DNA of 64,000 nt from Enoplolaimus lenunculus (GCA_030248215.1 JASANG010001415.1:124001-188000); one strand, 5' to 3'; shown: positions 1-13,327, counted from the stretch's first letter. Program-made: numbers and translations. Notes: generated from the letters alone by a model not told the origin.

Positions 1-578
1 ATCATTCTAAGTTAAAATAAACTCACTGGAATTTACAGTGTACTAGGTGCCTCACGGCAGCATAACAGATTTTGCTAAAGGCATTGAGTTTGCAACTAAG
101 GACGCCTGTGCCAGTGGATCGTGTCCTATCCTTTAAAGTATCACATATCTGATCTGCTATATCCCTTCTGACATGGTTTTGGGCTCGTCTGAATACATAT
201 TTAAATTATACTTTGCAAACTAAAATATATACTAGCTCACAGGGTATAATGGGGTGTCGACAGTAATAAAAGTAAACATTTCAACGTCGGGCATTGGTTG
301 CTAGCGTTGCTTATGAATAGATGCATTTGTCCTAAAGGTCCTTGCTCGAGGTTTATAATTTAGGAGGTCCCTATTACTCATGCGTGTGCCTGCTTTGTTG
401 TTCTATATACCTAAACGCAATCTATGCGTAACGGGTTTCAAATAAGCTGTTGACGTACCTACTATTAGCTATGTAATTAATGTTTATATGTTGGCAAATT
501 TTTTTCAGTTGCTTTTACCAATTGGGAAACCTACCTACAGCAGCGTTTATAAAATTGAAAAGCTATCCACTCCACTAT
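1..578. other. No feature recognised
   Basis: AT-rich, no ORF of note, no repeat family that recurs elsewhere in the window. Confidence 0.5.
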
Positions 579-766
579 CACTGTAAATTTCAATGAGTTG
601 ATTTTAACTCAGAATGAGTTGAATCACTCAGTGTGTAGTTAGGACTATCAAAACTCAGAATGTTGAGTTGATTCAATACAGTCTGAGTTAATTTATAACC
701 TTACTCACAGTCAACTCAACTACAGAGTAGAGAATCAACTAAATTCAGAGTGAGGTGATGGTTAAT
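579..766. mobile_element. B-family palindromic element, right end missing
   Basis: Starts CACTGTAAATTTCAATGAG and is built of GAGTTGA/TCAACTC words. The right terminus seen in other copies is absent. Confidence 0.7.
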
Positions 767-978
767 GATATAAACGGAGGGCGGGCGTATGCACCCCCTT
801 TTTCAGGATAGTTTTGTGATAAAATAATCAGGTCCAACTTTTGTCAACTTGCTTCCTATGTCAGAAATTTGTTTATCCGCCGCTGCAGTGTGCAACGAAT
901 ACCTGAATATGGTTAAACGCATAATAATAGGCTTAGCGACCCAGTTTAAGCTTGATCAATGGATATGACATACAATTA

Positions 979-1231
979 CACTGTAAATTCCATTGACTTG
1001 ATTAATCAATTCAGCTTGCGTGTTGGTTATTTCTGAATTAATATCAGTAAATATTAACTCACTCTGAATCGAGTTGATTCCCACTCTGAGTTGATTTAAC
1101 TATGGGTGAGTTGATTAATTTACTCAGCTTGAATTGAATCAACTCAAAATTTTGAATTCTGATAGTCCTAACGTAGACTGAGTGGATTCAACTCATTCCG
1201 AGTTCAAATCAACTCATTGAAGTTTACAGTG
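979..1231. mobile_element. B-family palindromic element
   Basis: 253 bp, CACTGTAAATTCCATTGAC to TTTACAGTG inverted ends, flanked by TA on both sides (977-978, 1232-1233). Non-coding MITE. Confidence 0.85.
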
Positions 1232-1447
1232 TAGGCTCTGACATTTAGGCTTCCGATCTAGCTCGCATACATGATTTTAGATTTTCGGCTTTAGACTATT
1301 TTAGTAACAAGTCTAGCACTAAAGTAAAATATTTTGGGAAAGTGTGCGAGAGACTAGTAGTTGCATATACTTTACTAATTGATCGCGGTCACTGGTCATG
1401 TCGTACAACAAGCAGTCAAAGACGGAATTCCGCGAGGCGAGCAAACT

Positions 1448-2035
1448 AATTCTTACGCTTAGGCTTAGACTTATAACCTTAGGATTATAAATATACTTAA
1501 AATACGTTCAGCCCCTGTTTTACATTGAATAAACTCATTCATACGCTTACGCTTAGGCTTAGGATTAGGCTTACGAATATGCTTGTAATACCGTTCCACA
1601 CATCTTCTTTCCATTGTCCCGTATTTCTATTTTCGAAATTGATTTTTTGGAACAATAATGAATAAATATTTTTTTGTCTGGCTTTCATTCGAAAACCGAA
1701 AATGTGTTTTTCGTTCAAACACTGAGCGCCAGTTGTGTGCAATTCTACGAGCCGTTTAGCGTTCTTGAATTGCACACACAGCTCTGAAGGTGTCCAAAAA
1801 CTTGAAATAAAAGTTTTTCAAGTACTACGTTACCTTGAGCAGTTTCGGGTAATTTTTTTATTTTAACCATCGTCAAAAATAAAGGCCTGCGCACTGGGAT
1901 ACAGGGGAACACAGAGACTGTAAGACTCTGAAGATTTGGCGTAGGCTTAGTGTTAGCCTTAGGCTTAGAATTAGACTTATTTTTAGGCTAGGTTTAGGTA
2001 AGGCTTAGGTTTAGACTAAAGATTAGTAGACATGT
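1448..2035. mobile_element. T-family (TTAGGC-rich) fragments
   Basis: Degenerate TTAGGC repeats at 1448-1600 and 1935-2035. One piece ends with a decayed T-family terminus (ACCGTTCC...CATTGTCCC near 1592-1620). The sequence between is unassigned. Confidence 0.55.
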
Positions 2036-2067
2036 TCGTATTGTTTTCATGGGCTTTTATTTGTATA

Positions 2068-2513
2068 CAGTAGTGACTCGAATAAGAAGGAGGGCTCATA
2101 TTTCTTTGGCCTCTCCAGAGGGTACCCCCTCTTGTTATTCGGTCACGGACTGTTAATTATTTTAACCCACGCTCCGCCTCCCTTCGTTACTGATATATAA
2201 CCGGTACTGCAACTATCCGTGGAATTAAACGTATATTTGCCTTGCGTCAATAGCTTGAGCGATCATGAAGGTTATACTGAGGAATTTACTTTCAAAATTT
2301 AAGTTCGCTTTAAAGATTCGAACTCTATTTTATTTGGTCCTGGAGTCGGTTATGTACTACAATTAGGAATAACTGACCTTCATGGACTCTAATTAGGATT
2401 TAGGGACTCTATCCGCTTACGGACTTTTATTAGGGATACTGACTCCTATTGATTGGGACTCAAAATGGGGACCCCCTTTATTACCCCACACCCTCTTATT
2501 CGGGTCACTACAG
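2068..2513. mobile_element. D-family element (TA target, ~450 bp)
   Basis: Begins CAGTAGTGACTCGAATAAG and ends TTATTCGGGTCACTACAG. Internal landmarks GGCCTCTCCAGAGGGTACCC and GATTGGGACTCAAAATGGGG recur in all copies. No ORF; mariner-like MITE by its TA target. Confidence 0.85.
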
Positions 2514-3059
2514 GAGGCTGTTTTTATAAAATCAGTTGCAAACATCGCGTGTCTAGTATGTACCATAGACTGTATTTAAAATATGTTTTAACTGTTTACA
2601 TGTTGTATTTCAGTATAAATGACGACTTGTGCCAGGGTCGTATTCAAAAGGGTCCAGGTACAATATAGCTGCACCCCACAACTTTTGACCCCTGTCTACG
2701 GCTTTTTTGGAGGGTTTGGAATTTTTTCAAGCCAAACTGCTTGCTTGTTTTAGGTGTCTGTCGTCTTTTCAGAATGTTTTGTTTTATTACGGAACGATTG
2801 CTGTCAAATCAGGAGCTTAATCCAATAGGAATTGACTAATTCATCCCCTTACCTGAATATCGCGTTGAAAATTTGGGCCAATATATAGAACAGGTCCGCG
2901 ACTGTGGTATAAAGTTTTGTCAAACCTAAGACTAAGACTAACCCTAGGTCTAAGCCTAAGCTCCAGAATGAGCTTTATACCTAAGCGTAAGCCTAAAGTT
3001 CTTTTGCCTCAATTAAGGCCAAATTTTTATATATAACGAAGTTTTTGCTTATGCATACA

Positions 3060-3282
3060 CACTGCAAAAAATGGTGAGCCAAATTGACTGTCTCCGTAAT
3101 AGGCTCTACGGGACTATAAAAATTGAGTCAAATTCGACTCCGCCAGAGTCAAATTCAACTCACTGAGCGACTCAAGTGAGCTGAATTAGACAATGGCGGA
3201 GTAGAATTTGACTCATCAGTTTGTGTAGTCCGGAAAAGCGTATTTCGGATAGAGTCAATTTGAATCACAATTTTTTGCAGTG
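3060..3282. mobile_element. C-family palindromic element
   Basis: CACTGCAAAAAATGGTGAG inverted to TTTTTTGCAGTG, internal GACTC/GAGTC words; near-complete palindrome of ~210-220 bp. Confidence 0.8.
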
Positions 3283-3772
3283 CATACTTTTTTAATCTTT
3301 AAGATGATTGCTGTATATATTTAATATTTTTTTCTTGTTTTTGTTTAATGCCACATCACACGTGATTAACACTGACAGACCAAATGGAAACCGCGCCGTC
3401 CCGAGTCCCCATCGAACTGAGATCAAATCCAAGACTTCATATTAATACTTTACCTCTATTATTGGGTTTGCCTATTCCGTTGCTTCGGCCGCGAGTTTTT
3501 TTCCATTATTTTATCACGAGTTGCTCGTTTCAGAATGTTCTCTATCCGAAACTTGAACTCACCAATTTGTGGCAAGCAAGCTTGAAGATGCAATTTCTTA
3601 GACATCTGACACTTTTGTAGTATACACCTGGCCCGTGTATACTTGACTGCAGTCCCAAAATTCCACCGTCCTAGCTGAAAAATTGATAGCTCTTGTTTGC
3701 GGTGAGATTTTAGGAGTTCAATAAAACTCATTGCAAGCAATTCCTTTGGCTAATAGGGTTTAGTTAAGATTA

Positions 3773-3982
3773 CACTGCAAAAAATAGTGAGTCAAATTGA
3801 CTCTCTCCGAAATAGGCTGCTTTTCCTGACTACACAAACGTAGTCAAATTCGGCTACGACCGTGTCAAATTCGACTCACTAAGTCGCAAGTTTGACTGTG
3901 GTGTAGTTGAATTTGACTCAGTTTGTGTAGTCAGAAAAAGCCTATTTTGGAGACAGTCAATTTGACTCACCATTTTGTGCAG
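3773..3982. mobile_element. C-family palindromic element
   Basis: CACTGCAAAAAATAGTGAG to CCATTTTGTGCAG; same internal words as the 3060 copy, right end decayed. Confidence 0.8.
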
Positions 3983-4263
3983 AGTAGGCAATCCTTTGGG
4001 TATCATGCGCTATGAAAGTTTCAATAATAAAATAATCACATGATTTTGTTAGTGTCGTTTTTTAGTACCAGACTTAGCATCATTTAACATCTTAGCATTT
4101 GTGTAAGCATTAGTACTTGTTTTTCAATTTTTCCGTTGTTTTCCGTTTTTTTTTGAAAAAACGGAAAAACCGTTTTTCCGGTCGGTTCAATATTTCCGGA
4201 AAAAATTCGACTTTGACGTAGATATTGAAGGTTACTGTACAGCATTAACCTGAAACAGCTACG

Positions 4264-4442
4264 GCCCATGCAACTTTAAATGCCGTCTCAGTTTCTGATG
4301 GGTCTGCAAAAAGTAGGCTTAAATTCGATACTACATTTTTGTTTAGGCTTTAGGCTTATAAATACACTTTTTCAATGATTCGGCTTAGGTTTAGGTTTAG
4401 GAATATGCTTAATCTACTGTTACGGCCCTAAATGGCACATTG
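4264..4442. mobile_element. T2-family (TTAGGC-rich) element
   Basis: Starts CCCATGCAACTTTAAATGCC, has degenerate TTAGGC core, ends CTGTTACGGCCCTAAATGGC. Paired with a better copy at 46553. Confidence 0.6.
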
Positions 4443-4614
4443 ACCACAGCTACAATAAAAGTATTCTTTCCCTCCAGTTCAATTACATATATTTTTGCTT
4501 AGGCTTAGTCTCAACATTTACCTTTAATAGATTCAACGTTAATAGGTTTAAACTTATGTTTAGACTCATAAGTTTTTATATGGCTTAGACTTAGAGCTTA
4601 GCTTACCATTATGG

Positions 4615-4903
4615 ATGAGTTAATTAAATCAACTCAGAGAGAGAATTAGTTATTTTTGGTCATTTCTGAGCTAATAACAGTAAATATCAACTCATCAGAT
4701 ATTTTTGGTCATTTCTGAGTTGAAAAACAGTAAATATTAACGCACTCTGAGCTGATTCATTACCGAATACGTTGATAAATTAACTCAGAATGAGTTCAAT
4801 CAATTCAGAAATCTGAGCGCTGAAAGACCTAATTCAGTGCTCAGGCTTGTCAGTGCATTCAACTCATTCTGAGTTAAAATCAACTCGCTGGAATTTTACA
4901 GTG
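4615..4903. mobile_element. B-family element with internal duplication
   Basis: B-type words and right end GAATTTTACAGTG. A ~55-bp internal unit (ATTTTTGGTCATTTCTGAG) is present twice, making it longer than its relatives. Confidence 0.7.
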
Positions 4904-5146
4904 TTGTGAATGGTTTACCTTTGTAAAAGACTGCAGAACAGTTAGAAAAGTGCCACTTAACACCTTTTTTGGGGTTTTCAATTGGTCCGTTTAGCTGGCG
5001 TAGACCTTTCACAGAACCGTTTAAGTGTTTAATATTTAAGAGAATCCATGTTAAATGTAGAGTTTATTTCCTTGTAGCAGTTCTATTTAGCGCAGAAATA
5101 TATAAAAGTGTCCCTAACGTGTCTTGCCGCCTACGTTCTCGTATTT

Positions 5147-5380
5147 GGCCAATGTAAAGAATACTGGCGGAACAGTGTTATAAGCATATTCCAAAGCCTA
5201 AGCCTAAGTCTAAACGTAAGCGTAAGAATGAGCATATTCCTAAGCCTAAGCGTAAGAATGAGCATATTTCTAAGCCTAAGCCTAAGCCTAAGCCTAAGCC
5301 AAGCAAAAAAAGTGGTCTAAAGCTTAAGCTTACTCTATTGTAGTCCCACAGAAAAACGTTGCGCCTCTGATCTTTAGGCC
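5147..5380. mobile_element. T-family element
   Basis: GGCCAATGTAAAGAATACTG start, reverse-oriented CCTAAG repeats with GCATATTCCTAAGCC units, end ACGTTGCGCCTCTGATCTTT. Confidence 0.75.
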
Positions 5381-5633
5381 GCGTATTTTAACCAAAACTT
5401 ATGGCGGTGATCAGAGGTGCAACTAGAATTAGGGCATTAAATTCGTGTAAAAAAATTTTTGTGATTGATCAACGTAGTGAGCGAGAAAAGGTTTTTGACC
5501 TGTGCAAATTTATTCAAAATGCAAGCACAAATACTCAATGCATTGTCACCAAATCGAGTTTTAAATCTCTTGTACGCGAATGATTGATCAGAGGAGGTCA
5601 TGAGAAGCTAAAATATGCAGACTGTAGAGAACA

Positions 5634-5772
5634 CGGCCGGACCGTTTTCCTGCGAGACTGTCATAAAGTAAAGTTCAACCTTTAGCTACTTCTTTTTTGA
5701 TTAAACTTAGGAAAAGGGTTAGGTTTAGGCTTAGGAATATGTTTATATTACTGTTACGGCCCTGTTCTTTAC
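5634..5772. mobile_element. T-family element, short
   Basis: GGACCGTTTTCC start, short TTAGGC core, end CTGTTACGGCCCTGTTCTTT. Internally reduced. Confidence 0.6.
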
Positions 5773-6410
5773 ACGGACCAGAATTTTAAATAATTATCGA
5801 AGCTTAATACTGTCAAACCGATACTTATTATAGGTTTAAAACGTAAAGTTTAGTGTATGTAAAATAGACCGATATTTTACATCTACATTGTTTGCAATCT
5901 ACAGCATACTTGTAGCTAGAAGCAACGGCCGAATAGGCTTAAAACTATGCCATATCGGGACTGCGGGGAAAATATGATTTTAAAAAGTTGATTAGATTAT
6001 TGCGTTTTTAAGCTTATAAACGATGCTTACATAGCTACTATAGTGCGTTTAGTATTTTGTTTCCGTCACGTTCGCCGCTTTGCTCTCGCCGTCGGCTTTG
6101 ATTTGGTTTGGTGATTTTAAGCGAATCTTGATTTTGATTATGTGTCATAAATTAAGGTTTTATTGCGTATTTGTGCTCGGCTTAAACAGTTTCGATCAGG
6201 CAGCTGTGAGAGTTTTTGAAGCTAAAAATATACAGTAAATGGTAATTGATTCACAGTAACAGATGGGGGGATGGGTAATCTGTGTGTACAAACTGTGGTT
6301 AAGGTTGGTCTAACGATATTTAGGCGTGAATTAGTTGTCAGACTAGAGGTGTACCTGTAGCCCGGATATAGACGGACTATGCGAGTTGTTTTTAAATGTG
6401 TCGCCAGGTA

Positions 6411-6865
6411 CTGTAGTGACCCGAATAAGAAGGGTGGTAATAAGAGGGATCTCCATTTTGAGTCCCAATCAATAGAAGTCCGTATCCGTAATAAGAGGCT
6501 GTAATCGGATCGAATCCCTAAACCTTAATTATATAGAGTTCATAAACGTCAAATATTGCTAATTGTAGCGCATATTAAATGACTCCAGGACCAAATAAAG
6601 TTGCGTTCGAAACTTTAAAGCGTTCTTAAGTTTTTAAAGCACATTCCTCAGTATAACCTTGCATTATAGATCACGCTATTCACACAAAACAAATAAACGT
6701 TTAATTCAACGGATAATTGCAGTACCGGATAAATATCAGGGCCCATGTTTTTAAGGGGCGTCCACGTTTCTGGTGGGTCCATAAAAGAGTAAGTTTAGAT
6801 TCATGGGTTACTCTCTGGAGAGGCCAAATAAATATCAGCCCCCCCTCTTATTCGGGTCACTACAG
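6411..6865. mobile_element. D-family element, opposite orientation
   Basis: CTGTAGTGACCCGAATAAG to CTTATTCGGGTCACTACAG with TA on both sides. 455 bp, no ORF. Confidence 0.88.
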
Positions 6866-7717
6866 TAATTTATTGAACATCTAAGCCTGTATTCTCAAAT
6901 GTGTGTAGCACCTATTACTAGATAATGATAGGTGTTGCAACTTTCGGACCCGGGAATAGTGCGACGGTTAAAAATTCAGCACATTTATTGCATTCGATTT
7001 TCTCTACTTCTTTGAAAATTTTGCGATCTACAATTGCAAACGCAATTTAGCAAGCGGAGCAGACGAAAAATAATTTGGTGAACAATAAAAAATGAAACAT
7101 AATTTAGTTGACCGAAAAAATTAAGCTTATTTTTAGCTTAAAATTTTATTTTACCACGAAAAAATTTATGTACTAATTTTTGTCTCATTTTTGAAATATA
7201 TGCGACGGCCTGGCCCCATGGGTGACCAATTACGCATCGCCCCACCCCGGCTCCACTTCCATCTGCGGTCTGAAGAACAAACAATTTTAGTATCGTTCGA
7301 CTCAACTTGGCCCACTGCGTCTACTGGTGTGTAAATTTTTGCAGTTTTTGACCAATAAATGGAATGACTTTCGTACCGAAAGCGTTTGAAAAAACCCTCA
7401 CAAGCGAAGCGAACAAGAAGCTCCAGTTTGCTCATCCCATACGTCCGTTATTATGGGGCACAATTTGTGACCCACAACCCATTATGACCGATGGGTCGTC
7501 GATCCATGACCCATGCGACTCATTACCCATAGTTACCGTTAAAATTATCACAGGCTCCTATAAAACGAAACGAAATCATCAAGTTTTATACAGTATTTAA
7601 ATATATAGTACGACAGACAAGCGCAATAAAAAAATTTTATGAAATGTAACAAGTTTAAGGGTCAAATAATTCGCTGAAGTAAACAAATTTCCATGGTAAA
7701 TAAAATTGCAATAATAA

Positions 7718-8077
7718 TTGACCCATGACCAACGACTCAAATTGACCCATGACCCACGACTCATTGACCTCTGACCTACGACTCATTAACCCATGGCCAA
7801 CGACTCATTTACCCATGACCAACGACTCAAATTGACCCATGACCAACGACTCAAATTGACCCATGACCCACGACTCAAATTGACCCATGACCCACGACTC
7901 AAATTGACCCATGACCCACGACTCAAATTGACCCATGATCCACGACTATAATTAACCCATGACCCACGACTCATTGACCCATAACCAACGACTCAAATTG
8001 ACCCATTACCCACGACTCATTGACCCATGACTCATTGACTCATGGCCCACGACTCATTATTAACCCATTTTACACGC
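7718..8077. repeat. 24-bp minisatellite (ACCCATGACC...)
   Basis: About a dozen imperfect head-to-tail units of the form GACCCATGACCCACGACTCA plus AATT. Scattered single units occur back to ~7210, so the array sits in a larger element whose ends I cannot define. Confidence 0.85.
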
Positions 8078-8079
8078 TG

Positions 8080-9235
8080 CTTCAACTGATCGACTGCTGC
8101 CAAATGACGATGTCAAAAATATGACGCAAATCTTTCGAATGCGAGCGATAACTTTTATACGGAGCATAGCGAATCCAGAGTTGGAGGGTACACCCGCCCC
8201 CCCGCCACTAATTATTTATGATGAAATGGTACGGTTCCTTGGTTGTAGTAGTGAAAGTGATTTAAACTTTGATACGTTGATTATAAGTTAGAATAAAATA
8301 TAGCGTCCGCGCTCGGAGCGTAATTGTATTTACTTAAAACGCCGTGGTATGTGGATAATTTCCGGACAAAATTTGAATACAAAGACCAATAACAATATGA
8401 CTACTTTTTCAATTTTAACTCAAAAAGGTATTAATAGTTGAATAAAATAGCATACGACATTTTGGGGCTTTGTCCAACACTCACAATTGATGGTCACAAA
8501 CATAAGCTGACAACTTTAATAGTTAAATTCAAACTTAGGATTATCACATTCTTTTCAACCTATCACAGGCTAAATTCAATTATTTCACCGATTAAAACTA
8601 GAAATTGTTACCAAACGGGGTATAGAGACCAATAGGTGAACCAAAAATATATTTTCCTTAACATAGAATACTATTAATGCTGTCGATAATAATTTTGTCC
8701 TGGGAAGCGATGAGATCTGGGGGGGTGACAACCCTCCGAGTCCGCCCGCCCATCTGTAACTACGAGCCTGAACAATATTTGTCCGCGGTCCTGGCGGTAC
8801 GTTTTGTAAGCGCAGCATTTATCGCGAAATAATTTTTTATATATATACAAATGTATAGATTAAAAATATTGAAATTAAATTTCAACACAAAAAAGCCACT
8901 TTTGAGTTTTAAAAGTTCAAAATTTAAACTCGGGCCAGCTCAGGGTGGCGTCTGTCGAGAACGGCGTGTGTGATTCGATGGTAAATTAGCTTTGTATTGT
9001 TATATTGAGAACTGATAACTATGATATGACCATTTTTAAGAATTCAACTGAACCAGAAACGCAGATAGGATTTCGGAAAAATAACCAGTGTTGCGTTCGG
9101 CAAAGAGTTACGAAAGGGACGAACCCATGCGAAGCATAAACATTCCATGGCGAAAACAATTTTAACTACGGTATATGTGGCGAATTTACACTACTTGGAA
9201 GTCGAAAATTTAAGAGTAAGCCTAAGGGATGCTCT
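8080..9235. other. No gene recognised
   Basis: AT-rich. A G-tract-rich scrap near 8700-8790 (GGGGGGGTGACAACCC ... ACTACGAGCC) looks like a worn R/S-type element; nothing else. Confidence 0.4.
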
Positions 9236-9555
9236 ACCTATACTCGCCGTGTGCCACCGGACGCCGCTGCGCGCTTCTGCACGCCGTCGTACGCCGGCGC
9301 GCGGGACGGTAAAATTGTGCCGCATGCCGCCGCACACCGACAGAGAAACAAACTCACGAACGAAGCGAGCGATAAGCCGATCACAATTTTACTGTTCAGC
9401 CTTTGGGGAACAGGGGGCTCAACCCCCCTGGAAAATTTTGACCCAATAGAAGATTTTCAATTTTGCTTGTAAGTCATTGAAAACCCTTGAATGCCCCCCT
9501 GAAAAATTTTTGCCCCCCCCCTTAGCAGGGTGAGCTGACTACGGGCCTGACATTA
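9236..9555. mobile_element. GC-rich E-type fragment followed by R-type fragment
   Basis: 9236-9345 holds GC-rich CGCCGNNCGCCG words like the E foldbacks. About 9400-9555 matches the R family (CCCTGGAAAATTTTGACCC ... GCCCCCC ... GGTGAGCTGACTACGGGCC). Both are degraded. Confidence 0.5.
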
Positions 9556-9563
9556 ACTAACCT

Positions 9564-9756
9564 GGGCCCATGCTGTGGGACTATAACAGAGTAAGCTTAA
9601 GCTTTAGCCAATTTTTTTTGTTCGGTTTAGGCTTAGGTTTAGGCTTAGGCTTAGGAATATGCTAATTCTTACACTTAGGTTTAGGCTTAGGCTTTAGGCT
9701 TAGGTTTGAGAATATACTTATAATACTGTTCCGTCCCTGTTCTTTACATTGGCCCC
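9564..9756. mobile_element. T-family element
   Basis: GGGCCCATG start, GTAAGCTTAAGCTTTAG block, TTAGGC core, end ACTGTTCCGTCCCTGTTCTT then TACATTGGCCC. Confidence 0.8.
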
Positions 9757-10758
9757 AACCTGTATAACTAGTGATAAATATAAGTAATATTTTGAAAATG
9801 CGAGCGTCGAACAAACAGAATTTCAATACCAAACTTCGGCCAACAATTTTGATTCATAGTCGAGGTGCGACGTATAAAAACCAAATCTCTGGACCCTGAG
9901 TCGGATGTGTTACACGTCAAGGAAAACATCCGAATCCGGTTTGAAAAAACCCCGGACCCGGATTTCCTTGCAGAATCGATTCGGACTCATATGCCATTCG
10001 ATTCGGCGTTAATTTGCGGTTTCAATTTAAACATTTTGACAGCCAACGCATACCGCTAACCGTTACAGTTGTACGCCAGTAGCCACCTTATCTTGCCAGG
10101 GGAAGCAAAATAATTTCGGAAAGAACCTAAAAAATTTTACGAAGGGGCATACAAGGATTTTCAATGACGTACAAGCAAGGTTGAAAATTGACCAGGAGGG
10201 GCCAAAGTTTTTCCACTTGGGTTGAGCCCCTCTGGCCGCCCCTGGTTACGGACACTTACAGTTGACTCAGCATACTTGTAATACCAGGGTGGAAAAAAAC
10301 GCGGTAGGTGAATATACCTTTGAAATTTTTGAAATGACAAGAAAAAGCGCTTTTAACAGGCGTTCAGAATAATCTTCCGGATCTTAGAGGTCGAATAAAC
10401 TTGTACGGTCTACCGAACCCATAAGCCAGACAAGGGTCAGCGAGGCACATGCCCGTAAAATACATTCCCACCCATAGGAAACTTTCAGCTAACACTCCAA
10501 GCGTCATTAGCGACACTTCCGTATGCCAATTGTATTCGTTTCCGGCGGCGTCTTTGATTCGCATGGCCGCTGTACAATTTACCACTGTTTTGCAGAACTT
10601 TTAAACCCGTATACCACGTCTTTAAGCGTCATAGGTCAAACGCAAAGGTCATTAAACCCAGTCGAACATTGGCTTGCCATCGCAGTTTTCCATTTTTTAT
10701 TTAAAAAGTTAAAAGTTTAAAAATTTCAGCTGATTGAGGAAAACGCTACGATTATTGT

Positions 10759-10966
10759 GGCCAATGTTAATACTTTAAAGGACGTAACCGTCGATGAAGC
10801 GTATTCCTAAGCCGAAGCCTATTAGGTTTAGCGTTGCAAAAATGAGTTCCTACGCCTAAGCCTAAGCCTAAGTGTAAGCATAAGCAAAAAAATGAAATCT
10901 AGAATGTAAACCTACTCTTTTATAGACCCATCAGAAACCTGGACGCCCCTTAAAGTAACATGGGCC
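10759..10966. mobile_element. T2-family element
   Basis: GGCCAATGTTAATACTTTAA start, CCTAAG core, end GGACGCCCCTTAAAGTAACA then TGGGCC. Confidence 0.8.
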
Positions 10967-11246
10967 ATTAAATTGTGATCAGTTCATAGCTAATAATGTT
11001 GTTTAAAGCACTGCGTTCGTCAGAATTCGCCCATCGTTCCTGTCTGCCTATCAAATTTGACGGAGCCCAAAACGTATCGCTGGGTGTCACGGTTTTGAAG
11101 ACGGTATCTTACGTTTGGAAAATTTTTTAAAACTTGAACTTTACTGGTCAGGGCAAATATTTTCAGGGGTGGGTAGCGAAGACTGACTTGGTCGAGATAC
11201 GAGCGTTCCTCCAAGTGGCATACGTACCGCATTTAAACGACTCTTT

Positions 11247-11493
11247 GGGTTACGCTATACTTGACGTACGGCGCCGTCTGTCATCGTGCGTCACTCATAC
11301 GGTGCCATATGTTACCGTCCGTCACTCGTTTGACGCCGTCTGTCACTATACGTTGTCGTATGTGAGTTATTTGCGTACGATAACGCATGGTGACGGACGG
11401 CGCTGCACGGTGATTGCCAGCGCCACACGGTGATGGAAGGCGCCGTACGGGTGACGGACGGCGTCGCACGTCAACAAACGTATAGCGCAACCC
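11247..11493. mobile_element. E-family GC-rich foldback
   Basis: GGGTTACGCTATACTTGACG inverted to CGTATAGCGCAACCC, inside built of CCGTCNGTCACCGTACGGCGC words. Non-coding despite open frames. Confidence 0.8.
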
Positions 11494-11601
11494 TTATTCA
11501 TCCAATATTGCTCTCCCTTTGATTTAACCGAATTGTGTTCAGTGACGAATCAATCCAGGACTTTTCAGTGAATAGAAATAGTGTTTTTGTGTTTTGAAAT
11601 G

Positions 11602-11803
11602 GTCGATGTAAAGATCAGGGGCGGAACGTTTTTCCGTGGAACTGCCATAGGGTAAGTTGAAGCTTTAAATACATTTTTTGCTTATCCTTAGGCTAAGGTA
11701 TAACCTCTGCTGTTAGGCTTTGGTATAAGCTTATTCTTACGGCTTACGCTTAGACTTAGACTTAGGAATATGCTTTTATACTACGGCGCTGTTCTAGTTA
11801 CAT
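11602..11803. mobile_element. T-family element
   Basis: GATGTAAAGATCAGGGGCGG start, TTAGGC-like core, decayed right end ACTACGGCGCTGTTCTAGTT. Confidence 0.65.
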
Positions 11804-12057
11804 TTAATATTTTTATCATAAAAATGCATGAACGTGTTAAGGTCTACCGTTGGCTTATATTAGTTTGAATACCGTTGAACGAAAACAGTGTAATCATCGC
11901 GGAATTTCTATTTGCCTTTTACGGCTATTTTTGAAAAAGGTTTTAGGTTCAAATCCGGAAGCCCTTGTCAGATTTTCAAAGCCAAAACTACGTCCAGAAT
12001 GTAGTGTATTTTTGCTTTCGAGTTTAGTTCGCTCTCGCGAGGTTTCTTTCATTTTAT

Positions 12058-12299
12058 GGTCAATGTTACTTTTAGGGGCGTAACAGTAAATTAAGCGTAT
12101 TCCTAAGCCTAAGTCTAAGCCTAAGCGTGTGCAAAAATGTGTTCCTAATCCTATGCTTAAGCCTAAGCGTGTGCAAAAATGTGTTCCTAATCCTAAGCCA
12201 AAGCCTAAGCCTAAACAAAAAATGTAATCTAGAATCTAAACCTACTCTTTTATAGACCCACCACAGAATCCTGGACGTTGCTAAAAGTAACATGAACCC
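12058..12299. mobile_element. T2-family element
   Basis: GGTCAATGTTACTTTTAGGG start, CCTAAG core with AAAAATGTGTTCCTAA units, end GGACGTTGCTAAAAGTAACA. Confidence 0.8.
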
Positions 12300-13099
12300 A
12301 TTTTTATTATAAAGTGCGCTCAACTGTAATCAATTTTAACACGAGTATACCAGCGGGTAAAAAGTTTTTATTTGCGTAGGTACCGTGTAGATCAACTAAA
12401 ATCGACACCGACATTCCACTCACGGTCTTCGCATTATTGATTTCATACAATTTTAAAAATGTGGAAGGCAATCTCGCAATCCTAAGGGTAGGGCTGTTTA
12501 CAAGTAAAGGGTAGACCGATATATCTTGCCAAAATTTCTAAAACGGCTCCCAAACAGAGCTGTTACAGGTGGTAACCAATCACAGAATACAAATATATTT
12601 TGTCGTTCGCTACGTTCGCTCTCTAGAAACATTTAAACTTCATTATCGCTTTATTGAAATCAAATCCTGGCAAAGCCCGTATCCTACTTAATTATTGCTC
12701 CGTTTGAAAGTTGTCATTTTTGCCGTCATATTGTTAACTAGCTATGTAATTTTAATTAGGTATTAACTTTTGATACCATAAGTTGCCAAAAAATGTTAAT
12801 AAAACTGCAAACTAATATGTTGCGTGTTTCGCAGCTTGTCAGCTTAATATAAGCATAAACCTAAAAGCTAACAGGTTATGGTCATAGGTTTTAGATGAAT
12901 TAAGCACCGATGTTATTGATATTAGAATATACTTTCATGGTTCTTGCTTTTACTGCGTGATTGTTTACAAGCTAATATATTAGGTTTTGGCAAACTGGTC
13001 AAAAACATATGAACGAGTTGAAATTCTCAGTAAGTTTGGTAAAATTAATGAAAATTTTAGTTTCACCAAGATTAGCGTGCGTGCACGCCACACCGTCTA
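12300..13099. other. No feature recognised
   Basis: AT-rich sequence with only short chance ORFs. Confidence 0.45.
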
Positions 13100-13327
13100 G
13101 GTCCCATATTCTCAAATGCGTATAGTACGTATCATCAGATAGCGATGGGTTTTCAAACTGACGAACAAAACAACTGCAATTGCACATCAGAAAATTGGTG
13201 CAAAGGTAGGGCAAATTATTCGCAAACAATGTGATGAATTTCGAAACTTACCATCGGCATGTTTCCAAGTGTACAGGACCTATCATCAAGTGGTGATAGG
13301 TGCTATACACATTTGAGAATACGGGCT
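13100..13327. mobile_element. G-family element
   Basis: Ends CCATATTCTCAAATGCGTAT and ATACACATTTGAGAATACGG are inverted; inside has a second inverted pair around CTATCATCA/TGATAGGTG. Confidence 0.75.

Noticed and set aside
7718-8077. CRISPR-like look of regular short repeats
   Set aside because: Units are contiguous with no unique spacers, and the DNA is animal nuclear.
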